Both the position numbers and the translations under genes were made by a program. The notes under the pieces are model-generated. The model worked only from the letters and a program-made list of their open reading frames with translations. It had not been told where the DNA came from and made no database searches. From the NCBI RefSeq assembly GCF_039544165.1, contig NZ_BAABLD010000002.1, positions 124,001-188,000 of the forward strand: a stretch of 64,000 nucleotides of DNA, read 5' to 3'. Each line of letters starts with the position of its first letter. Within the stretch, counting starts at the first letter, position 1. This document shows, piece after piece, positions 1-8,501 of this stretch. The stretch comes from Viridibacterium curvum. Its GTDB lineage: Bacteria > Pseudomonadota > Gammaproteobacteria > Burkholderiales > Rhodocyclaceae.

Positions 1-125
1 TGGTGCGCATGAAGGGCACGAACGAAGACCTGGGCAAGAAGATTCTTGCCGAGTCCGGTCTGCCCATCATCGCTGCCGACACCATGGCAGAAGCCGCCCA
101 GAAGATTGTTGCTGCCGTGGCGTAA
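1..125 (+). CDS. sucC: Succinate-CoA ligase beta subunit, 3' end (partial)
   Basis: Only the last 40 codons are present, read in frame from base 3 and ending in TAA at 123-125. The tail (VRMKGTNEDLGKKILAESG, then DTMAEAA) is typical of the C-terminus of SucC, the beta subunit that binds ADP/GDP and succinate in the TCA-cycle succinyl-CoA synthetase. The gene lies 24 nt upstream of sucD on the same strand, the usual sucCD arrangement. The start is outside the window. Confidence 0.93.
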   Translation, partial: VRMKGTNEDLGKKILAESGLPIIAADTMAEAAQKIVAAVA

Positions 126-149
126 GCCGGGCACTCAGGAGTTCAGAAA

Positions 150-1043
150 ATGTCGATTTTCATCAACAAAGATACCAAGGTCATTACCCAGGGCATCACG
201 GGCAAGACCGGTCAGTTCCACACTGAAAAGTGCCAGGAATACGCCAACGGCAAGAACTGCTTCGTTGCGGGTGTGAACCCCAAGAAGGCAGGCGAGTCGA
301 TTTTCAACATTCCCATCTACGGTTCCGTCAAGGAAGCCGCGGGTGCAACGGGCGCTACCGTGTCCGTGATCTACGTGCCGCCCGCAGGGGCAGCCGCAGC
401 GATCTGGGAAGCCGTGGAAGCCGACCTCGATCTGGCCATCTGCATTACCGAAGGCATCCCCGTGCGTGACATGCTGGAAGTGCGTAACCGCATGAAGGCG
501 AAGGAAGCCGCTGGTGGCAAGAAGACCCTGTTGCTGGGCCCGAACTGTCCCGGCCTGATCACGCCGGACGAAATCAAGATCGGCATCATGCCGGGCCACA
601 TCCACCGCAAGGGCCGCATCGGCGTCGTCTCGCGTTCCGGAACCCTGACGTATGAAGCTGTGGCTCAGCTGACCGAAATCGGTCTGGGCCAGTCCAGCGC
701 CGTCGGTATCGGTGGTGACCCCATCAACGGTCTGAAGCACATCGATGTGATGCGTGCTTTCAACGACGATCCTGAAACCGATGCTGTGATCATGATCGGT
801 GAGATCGGTGGTCCGGACGAAGCTGAAGCCGCCCAATGGTGCAAGGCCAACATGAAGAAGCCGGTGGTTGGCTTCATCGCAGGCGTGACAGCGCCGGCCG
901 GCAAGCGCATGGGCCACGCTGGTGCGCTGATCTCCGGCGGTGCCGACACCGCAGACGCCAAGCTCGCCATTATGGAAGAGTGCGGCTTCAAGGTGACGCG
1001 CAACCCGTCCGAGATGGGCAAGCTCCTCAAGAGCGTGCTTTGA
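150..1043 (+). CDS. sucD: Succinate-CoA ligase, alpha subunit
   Basis: Protein of 297 aa. SucD binds CoA and carries the histidine that is phosphorylated during interconversion of succinyl-CoA and succinate plus ATP/GTP in the TCA cycle. The N-terminal CoA-binding Rossmann region starts with GITGKTGQFHT, followed by FVAGVNPKKAG. The active-site histidine is in KRMGHAGALISGG, around residue 256. The protein is a few residues longer than the E. coli form, because of a short insert near RMKAKEAAGGKKT. ATG at 150 follows AGGAG at 137-141. It is co-transcribed with sucC and is followed by an intrinsic terminator. Confidence 0.97.
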   Translation: MSIFINKDTKVITQGITGKTGQFHTEKCQEYANGKNCFVAGVNPKKAGESIFNIPIYGSVKEAAGATGATVSVIYVPPAGAAAAIWEAVEADLDLAICITEGIPVRDMLEVRNRMKAKEAAGGKKTLLLGPNCPGLITPDEIKIGIMPGHIHRKGRIGVVSRSGTLTYEAVAQLTEIGLGQSSAVGIGGDPINGLKHIDVMRAFNDDPETDAVIMIGEIGGPDEAEAAQWCKANMKKPVVGFIAGVTAPAGKRMGHAGALISGGADTADAKLAIMEECGFKVTRNPSEMGKLLKSVL

Positions 1044-1062
1044 TCTGAGTCGTTGCAATATG

Positions 1063-1095
1063 CGGGCAGCCGAGTGAGGCTGCCCGTTTTCGTTT
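1063..1095 (+). terminator. Intrinsic terminator after sucCD
   Basis: CGGGCAGC (1063-1070) pairs perfectly with GCTGCCCG (1079-1086) across an 8-nt loop and is followed by TTTTCGTTT. It lies directly after the sucD stop codon and before the TerC gene. Confidence 0.85.
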
Positions 1096-1108
1096 AAAGA
1101 GGTCCTGA

Positions 1109-1816
1109 GTGGATACCAACTTGCTGATGACCGGCGCATTCTGGATGGGCTTGGTCAAGATCATCTGGGTCAACATCCTGCTGTCCGGCGATAACGCGGT
1201 CGTGATCGCGCTTGCAGCGCGTTCCCTGCAGCCCTCACAGCAGAAACATGCCATCGTGTGGGGCTCTGCTGCGGCAATCGTGCTGCGTGTGGTGCTGACT
1301 ATCTTTGCGGTCAAGTTGCTTCAGCTTGAATGGCTCAAGCTGATCGGTGCGTTGCTGCTCTTGTGGATCGGGGTGCAGTTGCTGGCCAGTGAGGACGATG
1401 AGGCAGATATCAAGCAGTCGGGCTCCCTGCTCGGTGCCATCAAGACCATCCTGATTGCAGATCTGGTCATGAGCCTTGACAACGTGCTTGCTGTAGCGGC
1501 GGCGGCTGACGCGGCGCCGGCTGAGGCTAAGCTTGTCCTCCTCGTGCTGGGGCTGGCGATGTCGATTCCTATTGTCATTTTTGGTAGTGCCCTGGTTCTC
1601 AAACTGATGGAGCGTTTCCCCGTGGTCATTACTCTTGGCGCCATGCTGTTAGGCTGGATTGCTGGCGAGATGGCGAGCAGTGAGCCAGTGGTGGAACGCT
1701 GGATACATATCGATCTGATCCTCCACTTTGCTTTTGCTTCGGTCGGGGCTGCGTTGGTGTTGGTAGTGGGTCGGGTCATGAACGCACGCTCTGCAGCCAG
1801 AGCAGACGGTCGATAA
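1109..1816 (+). CDS. TerC family integral membrane protein (first of tandem pair)
   Basis: Protein of 235 aa with about seven hydrophobic segments. It carries the TerC/YkoY-type motifs NILLSGDNAVVIALA near the N-terminus and ADLVMSLDNVLAVA in the middle, whose acidic and Asn residues lie within membrane helices. Proteins of this family are linked to metal (manganese or calcium) efflux and tellurite resistance; the substrate here is unknown. GTG at 1109 is chosen because AAAGAGG (1096-1102) lies 6 nt upstream. A close paralogue follows 188 nt downstream on the same strand. Confidence 0.88.
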   Translation: MDTNLLMTGAFWMGLVKIIWVNILLSGDNAVVIALAARSLQPSQQKHAIVWGSAAAIVLRVVLTIFAVKLLQLEWLKLIGALLLLWIGVQLLASEDDEADIKQSGSLLGAIKTILIADLVMSLDNVLAVAAAADAAPAEAKLVLLVLGLAMSIPIVIFGSALVLKLMERFPVVITLGAMLLGWIAGEMASSEPVVERWIHIDLILHFAFASVGAALVLVVGRVMNARSAARADGR

Positions 1817-1843
1817 TTGATCCAGTGGCGGGTTTATGTGGAT

Positions 1844-1870
1844 ACGCGGGGCACTTCAGGTGTCCCGCGT
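1844..1870. other. GC-rich hairpin between the TerC genes
   Basis: ACGCGGGGCAC (1844-1854) and GTGTCCCGCGT (1860-1870) form an 11-bp stem with one G-U pair and a 5-nt loop. No T tract follows, so it may be a factor-dependent terminator or a leader structure. The rest of the 1817-2004 gap holds no ORF I would support. Confidence 0.4.
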
Positions 1871-2004
1871 TGTCCCAAGGTTGCGAAATTTGACCGCTGA
1901 TGGATGAGCACGGTGATATGCCGGCGAGTTGGTACCGATTTCAGCCTTAACGCTTGGCCTGTAAGCAGGCTGATGAATACCCATAGATTGCAACGGAGAA
2001 ACGT

Positions 2005-2718
2005 ATGGAGCAGTTTCTGACGCCCGAGTTTTTGCTCGCGGTTGGCCAGATCATCATGATCGACATCCTGCTGGGAGGCGATAACGCAGTTGTGATCGCC
2101 CTTGCATGCCGACAGCTGCCAAGCAAGCTGCGCACGCAGGGCATTATCTGGGGCACGGCTGGCGCGGTGTTGCTGCGGGTTGTTCTGATCTTCTTTGCTC
2201 TGACCTTGCTGCAGATTCCCTATCTCAAGCTGGTGGGCGGCCTACTGCTCGTTTGGATCGGTGTGAAGTTGCTGACCCAGGAGGAGGAAGGGCACGAAGA
2301 GATTCCCGGAAGCGATCGCCTGCTGTCCGCCATCAAGACGGTCATTGTGGCGGATCTGGTGATGAGCATTGACAACGTTCTGGCAATCGCCGGGGCAGCC
2401 GAGGCTGCAGGTTCTCATCAAATGCCGCTGGTGATCTTCGGGCTGCTGGTCAGTATTCCAATCATAGTTTTCGGTAGCCAACTGGTCCTCAAGCTGATGG
2501 AGCACTTCCCCATCATCATCACCTTGGGCGCCATGCTGCTGGGCTGGATTGCCGGCACGATGGCGATTACCGATCCGGCCGTGATGACCTGGCTGGGTGC
2601 GACCGAGGTGAGCGATGCATTGAAGTACGGTTTCGGTATTGGTGGTGCATTGCTGGTGTTTGCAGTGGGCAAGCTTGTGGTTGCTCGTCGCCCGGCGGCG
2701 AAAGCAGATAAGGGATGA
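2005..2718 (+). CDS. TerC family integral membrane protein (second of tandem pair)
   Basis: Protein of 237 aa, clearly paralogous to the preceding gene: it shares DILLGGDNAVVIALA, IKTVIVADLVMSIDNVLA, FGSQLVLKLMEHFP and ITLGAMLLGWIAG. It has about seven membrane helices with conserved acidic residues. Probable role is metal-ion export or membrane-stress tolerance as for other TerC/YkoY proteins; that is family knowledge, and specificity cannot be read from the sequence. ATG at 2005 follows CGGAG. The next gene begins 2 bases after its stop codon, which suggests coupling. Confidence 0.88.
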   Translation: MEQFLTPEFLLAVGQIIMIDILLGGDNAVVIALACRQLPSKLRTQGIIWGTAGAVLLRVVLIFFALTLLQIPYLKLVGGLLLVWIGVKLLTQEEEGHEEIPGSDRLLSAIKTVIVADLVMSIDNVLAIAGAAEAAGSHQMPLVIFGLLVSIPIIVFGSQLVLKLMEHFPIIITLGAMLLGWIAGTMAITDPAVMTWLGATEVSDALKYGFGIGGALLVFAVGKLVVARRPAAKADKG

Positions 2719-2719
2719 T

Positions 2720-3712
2720 GTGACCGCGCGCTTTCTCAGTGAGGCGGACGTTGCGCCCTTTCTCGACATGGGCAGGGTACTGCCTGCTGTCGAGGCGGCG
2801 CATCGTGCGCTGACAATGGGTGAGGCGATCGACGTGCCACGTCGGCGCGTGCGTGGCGGTGGCGCCATGCAGCATCTGCTGCAGGCAGCCTGGCCGGTGC
2901 GCGGCGTGATGGGGTTCAAGACCTACACCTCGACAGCCAGAGGGGCACGCTTCTGGTTGCATCTGTTTGACGCTGATAGTGGCGCACCGCTCGCTGTCAT
3001 GGAAGCCGACCAGATCGGCATCATGCGGACCGGCGCGGCAGCTGGACTGGCTGCCCGCGCATTGTCCCGCCCCGATGCGGCGGTTGTCGGTCTCTTGGGG
3101 GCTGGGCGCCAGGCTCGCGGTCAGATGCTTGGGCTCACTGCGGTCAGGACCGTCCGGCTGTTCAAGGTCTACGCGCGTCGGGCAAATGAGCTGGCGGAAT
3201 TCTGCGTGCGCATGGCTGCAGAGCTGGGTGTCCCGGTGGAGCCTGCCGTGAGTGCCGAGGCTGCTGTACGCGACAGCGACATTGTGGTGACGGCTACAAC
3301 TTCGTCAAAACCTGTACTCGAGGGCGGGTGGCTCGCCGACGGAGTGCATGTCAACGCGATCGGCTCTAACTCATTGCTGCGGCGCGAGCTGGACGAAGTC
3401 GCTGTGCTGCGCGCAGGCCTGGTTTGCGTAGACAGCCGTGATACGGCGTTGCTGGAGGCGGGCGATTTGACCGCCTTGATGGAGAAGGGGCGCCTGGCGC
3501 CACGTGAGCTTGTCGAGTTGGGTGATGTACTGACAGGACGCCACCCGGGACGGCAAGATGTGAAACAGATCACGCTGTTCGAGTCACAGGGCCTGGCGAT
3601 TCAGGACATCGCCGTTGCTGCGATGGTGTTGCAAGATGCGGGCTTGTCGGATAAGTTGTCCGCAGCGGAGAACGGCTCAGCCAGTCACTGCGGGCAGCAA
3701 CTGCCTTATTGA
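2720..3712 (+). CDS. Ornithine cyclodeaminase / mu-crystallin family protein
   Basis: Protein of 330 aa. The NAD(P)-binding Rossmann motif GLLGAGRQARGQM and the downstream TATTSSKPVLEGGWL, HVNAIGSN and DSRDTALLEAGD blocks are typical of the ornithine cyclodeaminase/mu-crystallin superfamily. That family also includes alanine and lysine dehydrogenases and ketimine reductases, so the substrate is open. A longer reading starting at 2639 would overlap the TerC gene by about 80 nt with unrelated residues. GTG at 2720 is preferred because AAGGGA lies just upstream and it sits directly after the TerC stop at 2716-2718. Confidence 0.85.
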   Translation: MTARFLSEADVAPFLDMGRVLPAVEAAHRALTMGEAIDVPRRRVRGGGAMQHLLQAAWPVRGVMGFKTYTSTARGARFWLHLFDADSGAPLAVMEADQIGIMRTGAAAGLAARALSRPDAAVVGLLGAGRQARGQMLGLTAVRTVRLFKVYARRANELAEFCVRMAAELGVPVEPAVSAEAAVRDSDIVVTATTSSKPVLEGGWLADGVHVNAIGSNSLLRRELDEVAVLRAGLVCVDSRDTALLEAGDLTALMEKGRLAPRELVELGDVLTGRHPGRQDVKQITLFESQGLAIQDIAVAAMVLQDAGLSDKLSAAENGSASHCGQQLPY

Positions 3713-3767
3713 TGCCTCTCAGGCAAAGTCTGCGGACGCGCACAAGTAAATCGGGGTTGAGGAGAAA

Positions 3768-4520
3768 ATGGCGAAGCTTGTTCTAAGCATGGATGGTCTG
3801 GTGCTCAAGGAAATCATGTTGAGCAAGGAGCGCACCTCCATTGGCCGCAAGCCGCACAACGATATCCAGATCGACAATCTGGCAATCAGTGGCGAGCATG
3901 CTGTCATCGTCTGCATTCTCAATGACGCTTTCCTTGAAGACCTGAACAGTACCAACGGTACTTACGTCAACAGTCAGCCCGTGAAGAAGCATGTGCTGAA
4001 GGATGGGGATGTGGTGGAACTCGGCAAGTACCGCCTCAAGTTCATCAAGGACACACCCGAGTTCGCAGCAGGCAGCACCTTCGAAAAGGCTTTTGTGCCG
4101 GCGCCTGAGGCGGCAAAACTCACCAATACTCCGCGTGGCCACACTGACACCATGGTGGGTTTCGGCGTTGAAACCTCGGTGAGCGACGCTTCTTCGACAG
4201 GTGGCTGGAGCGGCCCTGCCGGCGAACAGAACCGTCCGCGCGGCGACGAAGCGATGGGCATGGTGCAGATCCTTTCCGGTCGCAATGCCGGGCGAGAGCT
4301 GGAACTCTCGAAATCCCTGACCACGCTTGGCAAACCGGGCACTCAGGTGGCTGTGATCACGCGGCGACCGCACGGTTACTTCATTACCCACGTTGAGGGT
4401 GACAGCTTCCCGATTGTTAATGGTCGGCAGCTCGACGCGCAGGCGCATCTGCTGGCGGATCAGGATGTGATCGAGATTGCCGGCGTCAAGATGGGCTTCT
4501 ACTTGCGGCCGCAGGGCTGA
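3768..4520 (+). CDS. FHA domain protein (two FHA-like modules)
   Basis: Protein of 250 aa. Residues about 20-90 form a classic forkhead-associated domain, with the signatures SIGRKPHNDIQID, SGEHAVI and LNSTNGTYVN, which reads phosphothreonine peptides. After a Ser/Gly/Thr-rich linker, residues about 160-248 look like a second, degenerate FHA fold (MVQILSGRNAGRELEL ... VNGRQL ... LADQDVIEIAG) lacking the GR...SRxH core. No signal peptide, so cytoplasmic. GAGGAG precedes ATG 3768. It heads a unit with the metallo-beta-lactamase-fold gene 24 nt downstream and the GAF/GspE ATPase, which suggests phospho-dependent control of that ATPase or of a surface process. Confidence 0.9.
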   Translation: MAKLVLSMDGLVLKEIMLSKERTSIGRKPHNDIQIDNLAISGEHAVIVCILNDAFLEDLNSTNGTYVNSQPVKKHVLKDGDVVELGKYRLKFIKDTPEFAAGSTFEKAFVPAPEAAKLTNTPRGHTDTMVGFGVETSVSDASSTGGWSGPAGEQNRPRGDEAMGMVQILSGRNAGRELELSKSLTTLGKPGTQVAVITRRPHGYFITHVEGDSFPIVNGRQLDAQAHLLADQDVIEIAGVKMGFYLRPQG

Positions 4521-4544
4521 TCGGACCCCAGACGGCGCGCCCGC

Positions 4545-5312
4545 ATGGAAATCCGGGTTCTAGGCTGTAGTGGCGGGATTGGCGGTATGGAGAACCGGAC
4601 GACGTCGCTGCTGGTCGATGAGGACATCCTGATCGATTGCGGCACCGGCCTTGCGGTCGTTCCATTCGAGTCGCTGCTCAAGATCGACCATGTGTTCCTG
4701 ACGCACGCGCATCTCGATCACATTGCGATGTTGCCCATGCTGGTCGACACGGTGGGTGACTTTCGCGATAAACCCATCACCGTACATGCGACCGAGGAAA
4801 CCCTGCGCATCCTTCGCTCGCATATCTTCAACTGGCTTGTATGGCCTGACTTCAGTGCGATCCCGGATCGTGACAATCCGTTCTTGCGTTTTCAGACCCT
4901 GGCTGTGGGTGAGAGCTGGCAGCAAGGTAGCCGCGAGATTCGCGCTTTGCCAGCGTCGCATGCGGTTCCTGCCGTGGGCTACAGCCTGAGTGACGGGGCT
5001 GGGGGCTTGGTGTTCTCTGGCGATACCGGACCGTGCGATGCCCTGGTGGATGCGTTGAACAGTATGCCGGACCTGCGCTATTTCATTGTCGAGACAGCTT
5101 TCCCCGATGGTCAGCACGATCTGGCCATGGCAGCACGTCATCTGTGTCCCAGCATGCTGTCCGTCATGCTGGATCGTCTGGTTGCTACTCCCGAGATCTT
5201 TATCACCCACCTCAAGCCGGGCATGAGCGAGCAGATCGTGCAGGAGATTGTCGACAAACTCGCGCGCTTCCAGCCCAGAATTCTGGAGAACGGGCAGATC
5301 TTTACGATCTGA
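4545..5312 (+). CDS. Metallo-beta-lactamase-fold protein (class II cAMP phosphodiesterase-like)
   Basis: Protein of 255 aa. It starts with MEIRVLGCSGGIGG and carries the metal-binding HxHxDH motif THAHLDH (H54, H56, D58, H59). Later metal ligands are probably the histidine in ASHAVPAVGY, the aspartate in FSGDTGP and the histidine in FITHLKPG. The overall pattern matches class II 3',5'-cyclic-nucleotide phosphodiesterases and RNase Z-like enzymes. No signal peptide. Its position between an FHA protein and a GAF-containing ATPase hints at second-messenger turnover, but the substrate is inference. Few Shine-Dalgarno bases are visible before ATG 4545. Confidence 0.85.
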   Translation: MEIRVLGCSGGIGGMENRTTSLLVDEDILIDCGTGLAVVPFESLLKIDHVFLTHAHLDHIAMLPMLVDTVGDFRDKPITVHATEETLRILRSHIFNWLVWPDFSAIPDRDNPFLRFQTLAVGESWQQGSREIRALPASHAVPAVGYSLSDGAGGLVFSGDTGPCDALVDALNSMPDLRYFIVETAFPDGQHDLAMAARHLCPSMLSVMLDRLVATPEIFITHLKPGMSEQIVQEIVDKLARFQPRILENGQIFTI

Positions 5313-5414
5313 TTGTGAAGGTTTCCCGTTCCAGGGCCGATATGGAGCGTGAGATGTACCCGATTTGAAGCGCCAGCGCTGACCGAGCAGCCAGACGTTG
5401 ATAGGTACAAAGGC

Positions 5415-7775
5415 ATGAGCACCCGCACTCCGAGCACCGGAAAATCCAATGCCATGGCACGCCGGCTGGCCTTCTTCAAGGGGCTGCAGGCACTGACCAC
5501 GCGTATTCACGAAACGCACGACATTGACGAGATCATTTTCGACGTCTCAATCGAGATCTGTGCATTGTTTGGTGCCGAGCGCCTGACCGTATATACGATC
5601 GACGAGAGCGGCGCCTATCTCAATGCCCGCGTCAAGACCGGGTTGGACGAGAGCCGTTCGATTCGTCTTGCGGTGGCGGATGACAGCGTCGCCGGGTATG
5701 TTGCCGCGCACCGTCAGACACTCAACCTGCGCAATGTCTATGACCGGGAAGAGCTGAATGCGATTTCTCCGGATCTCGAGTTCCGTCAGGAGATGGATCA
5801 GCGCCACGGCTTCCAGTGCCGACAGATGCTGGCAACGCCTTTGGTCGACACCGAAGATGAGGGCTTGATCGGCGTTGTGCAGCTGATCAATACGCACGAT
5901 GCACAGCCGTTCTCTCCCATTGAGGAAGAGGGGGTTCTGGCGCTTGCACAGACACTGTCGATCGCGTTCGCGCAGCGCCTGCGGGCCGAAATGCCCCTAC
6001 GTTCGCGCTTTGATTACCTGGTGCGCAGCGGTCGTCTCGACGCCGAAGAAATGGATGCGGCCCAGGAGGCAGCGAGGTTACGCGGCGTTGCGCTAGAAGA
6101 CTATCTTTGCGATGAGTTGGGGTTGTCGCTGGCGGAGCTTGGCGAAGCCATGTCGCAGTTCTATGGTGTGCCCTACGAACCCTTCCGGCCCGACCGCATC
6201 CGCCCCATGGACTTGCTGCGCAACCTGAAGCGCGAATACGTCATGCGCAACCACTGGCTGCCACTGGAAGAAGGGCCGGACGGGATTGCTGTGCTGGCCG
6301 TCGACCCCGAGCAGGTGATCGGCACTCGCGTCGTGCACAACGTTTTCCACGGTGCGTCGCTGCACTACAGGGTCTGCTCGCAGCGCGAGTTCGAGCGGAC
6401 CGTTGCGCAGTACTTCGATCAAAGCGGGGATGAGCTTTCTTCCGTCGGCGATCTGCTGTCCGAGATGGCTGAGGAGGGGGATGCCGCGAATCATGAAGAT
6501 CTCGCCGCAGCAGCCGACAACGAGCTGGTCAAGCTGGTCAATCGCGTGATTGTCGATGCGCATCGCCAGGGTGCCTCGGATATCCACATCGAGCCACGCC
6601 CCGGCAAGGAAAAGACCCTGATCCGGTTCCGCAAGGACGGTGCGTTGATGCCCTATGTCGAAGTGCCTGCGAGCTATCGCAACCCCATGGTGGCGCGCAT
6701 CAAGATCATGGCCGACCTCGATATTTCCGAGCGTCGCAAGCCGCAGGACGGCAAGATCAAGTTTCGCAAGTATGGCCCGCTAGACCTTGAGTTGCGGGTG
6801 GCGACGGTCCCCACGGCAGGCGGGATGGAGGACGTCGTGATGCGCTTGTTGGCGCAGGGCGAGCCGCTGCCATTGGATGCGCTGAACCTGTCCGTGCAGA
6901 CGCTCGCACGCCTCAAGGAAACGGTGGCCAAGCCTTACGGCATTTTCTTCGTTTGCGGCCCGACTGGTTCAGGCAAGACCACTACGCTGCACTCGATCCT
7001 CAAGCACATCAACACGCCGGACACCAAGATCTGGACGGCGGAAGACCCGGTGGAAATCACCCAGAAAGGTTTGCGCCAGGTGCAGGTCAATCGCAAGGCG
7101 GGGCTGGACTTCCCGGTCGTCATGCGTGCCTTCCTGCGTGCCGATCCCGACGTGATCATGGTGGGCGAAATGCGTGACCGCGAGACCGTCACCATCGGCC
7201 TCGAGGCATCCCTGACGGGGCATCTCGTGCTGTCTACGTTGCACACGAACAGCGCGCCGGAGTCCATCGTGCGCCTGTTGGACATGGGTATGGATCCCTT
7301 CAACTTTGCGGATGCCCTGCTGGGGGTACTGGCACAGCGCCTTGCGCGCCGTGTCTGCCGCCGTTGCGGCGAGGCGCATTCGGCAACTGATGCAGAGCTG
7401 GATGCCTTGCTGGACGAATACTGCGAAGACCTTCGTCAGACCCCGGGATTCGCGGCTGACCCGGCGGCAGCTCGCGCTGCGGTGCGCGCAGACTGGCTTG
7501 AGCGCTTTGCAGATGGGGCCGGCCGTATACAACTAATGCGCCCCAAAGGCTGCGACGAGTGTAGTGGCACCGGCTATCGCGGCCGTGTCGGCCTGCATGA
7601 ACTCATGCTCGGCTCTGACTCTGTCAAGCGTCTCATCCAGACCCGGGCCAGGGTTGCGGAACTGATGATCACGGCCCTCGATGACGGCATGCGTACGCTG
7701 CGGCAGGATGGCATAGAGAAAGTCCTCGCGGGGCTGACCGATATGAGTCAGGTGCGCAAGGTGTGCATCCGCTGA
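5415..7775 (+). CDS. GAF domain + GspE/PilB-type secretion ATPase
   Basis: Protein of 786 aa. Residues about 15-190 form a GAF sensor domain. About 195-330 resemble the N-terminal domain of GspE/MshE proteins, which in some members binds c-di-GMP. About 370-700 form the hexameric ATPase, with Walker A GPTGSGKT (515-522), an Asp box and Walker B DPDVIMVGEM (577 onward). Four cysteines (C648, C651, C713, C716) make the zinc site of GspE/PilB. No type II secretion or pilus structural genes adjoin it, so it may serve apparatus encoded elsewhere. ATG 5415 is chosen; a GTG at 5349 in frame would add 22 residues. Confidence 0.88.
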   Translation: MSTRTPSTGKSNAMARRLAFFKGLQALTTRIHETHDIDEIIFDVSIEICALFGAERLTVYTIDESGAYLNARVKTGLDESRSIRLAVADDSVAGYVAAHRQTLNLRNVYDREELNAISPDLEFRQEMDQRHGFQCRQMLATPLVDTEDEGLIGVVQLINTHDAQPFSPIEEEGVLALAQTLSIAFAQRLRAEMPLRSRFDYLVRSGRLDAEEMDAAQEAARLRGVALEDYLCDELGLSLAELGEAMSQFYGVPYEPFRPDRIRPMDLLRNLKREYVMRNHWLPLEEGPDGIAVLAVDPEQVIGTRVVHNVFHGASLHYRVCSQREFERTVAQYFDQSGDELSSVGDLLSEMAEEGDAANHEDLAAAADNELVKLVNRVIVDAHRQGASDIHIEPRPGKEKTLIRFRKDGALMPYVEVPASYRNPMVARIKIMADLDISERRKPQDGKIKFRKYGPLDLELRVATVPTAGGMEDVVMRLLAQGEPLPLDALNLSVQTLARLKETVAKPYGIFFVCGPTGSGKTTTLHSILKHINTPDTKIWTAEDPVEITQKGLRQVQVNRKAGLDFPVVMRAFLRADPDVIMVGEMRDRETVTIGLEASLTGHLVLSTLHTNSAPESIVRLLDMGMDPFNFADALLGVLAQRLARRVCRRCGEAHSATDAELDALLDEYCEDLRQTPGFAADPAAARAAVRADWLERFADGAGRIQLMRPKGCDECSGTGYRGRVGLHELMLGSDSVKRLIQTRARVAELMITALDDGMRTLRQDGIEKVLAGLTDMSQVRKVCIR

Positions 7776-7907
7776 AGCCTGCGGGTCGTCGCTTGTGAAA
7801 AATGTGACAGACGGCGTGATCGTGAAGGATTGTGGAATGGCTGCGCAATAAACTTGTCTCTCGCCGTGTCGTTGACTATCTCAAGAGAAAGCCCCTGGGA
7901 GATTTCA

Positions 7908-8501
7908 ATGGCGCGACTGATGGAACTCGACTCGAACCGTTCGCAGCGGACGCTCTCCAGCGTACAATCGACTACGCATGGCATGGTCGCCGAATTGACC
8001 ACCGGAAGCCCCGCGCCGCTTTTTTCCCTGCCGGACGCAGACATGGAAATGTTTGACCTGCGGGAAGCGTTGAGCCGACACAACGTCGTGCTGTACTTCT
8101 ATCCCCGTGACGGCATGCCGTCGAGCACCCAGCAGTCCATCCTGTATTCCGATCATGAATCGGAGTTCATGGACTGTGATGCTGAAGTGGTAGGGGTCAG
8201 CCTTGACGACTGTCTGCGGCACGCGGATTTCCGGGACGAGCACGGCCTGTCCATGCGGCTGCTCTCCGATGAAGATGCTGAGGCTTGCCGTCTCTACGGC
8301 GTCTGGCACCAACAGGAGATCGGTGGGGTGCCAAAGGCTTCGGTGCAACGGAAAACCTTCATCATCCGGCGCGACGGTGTGATTCACCGCGTGTTTCAGG
8401 ATGCGGGCTCACGAGAACACCTGGCAGCGGTGCTGCAATCATTGAAAGAACTGACCAGGAGTGAGCATGGAAATCGTCAAGAACACCGTCGTAACGCTTG
8501 A
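7908..8501 (+). CDS. Peroxiredoxin-fold (Bcp/PrxQ-like) protein lacking the peroxidatic cysteine
   Basis: Protein of 197 aa. The framework is that of thioredoxin-fold AhpC/TSA proteins of the Bcp/PrxQ type: GSPAPLFSLPDADM, VVLYFYPRD, VVGVSLDD, FIIRRDGVIHRVF. Where family members have TPGCT with a peroxidatic Cys and a resolving Cys five residues on, this protein reads MPSSTQQS, so both cysteines are replaced by Ser. Classical thiol peroxidase activity is therefore unlikely. ATG 7908 follows GGGAG at 7897-7901; an earlier ATG at 7830 has no ribosome site. The 3' end overlaps slyD by 35 nt, indicating co-transcription. Confidence 0.85.
   Translation: MARLMELDSNRSQRTLSSVQSTTHGMVAELTTGSPAPLFSLPDADMEMFDLREALSRHNVVLYFYPRDGMPSSTQQSILYSDHESEFMDCDAEVVGVSLDDCLRHADFRDEHGLSMRLLSDEDAEACRLYGVWHQQEIGGVPKASVQRKTFIIRRDGVIHRVFQDAGSREHLAAVLQSLKELTRSEHGNRQEHRRNA

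Noticed and set aside
135..1139. Long antisense ORF opposite sucD
   Set aside because: It is the usual shadow reading in GC-rich DNA; His-rich, arbitrary composition, and the plus-strand gene is unmistakable.
1817..2004. Manganese (yybP-ykoY) riboswitch before the second TerC gene
   Set aside because: I could not find the conserved loops of that RNA by eye; only a GC-rich hairpin is evident. A covariance search is needed.
2639..2719. Upstream start of the ornithine cyclodeaminase-like gene
   Set aside because: These 27 codons overlap the TerC coding sequence and read unlike the family; GTG 2720 has a ribosome site.
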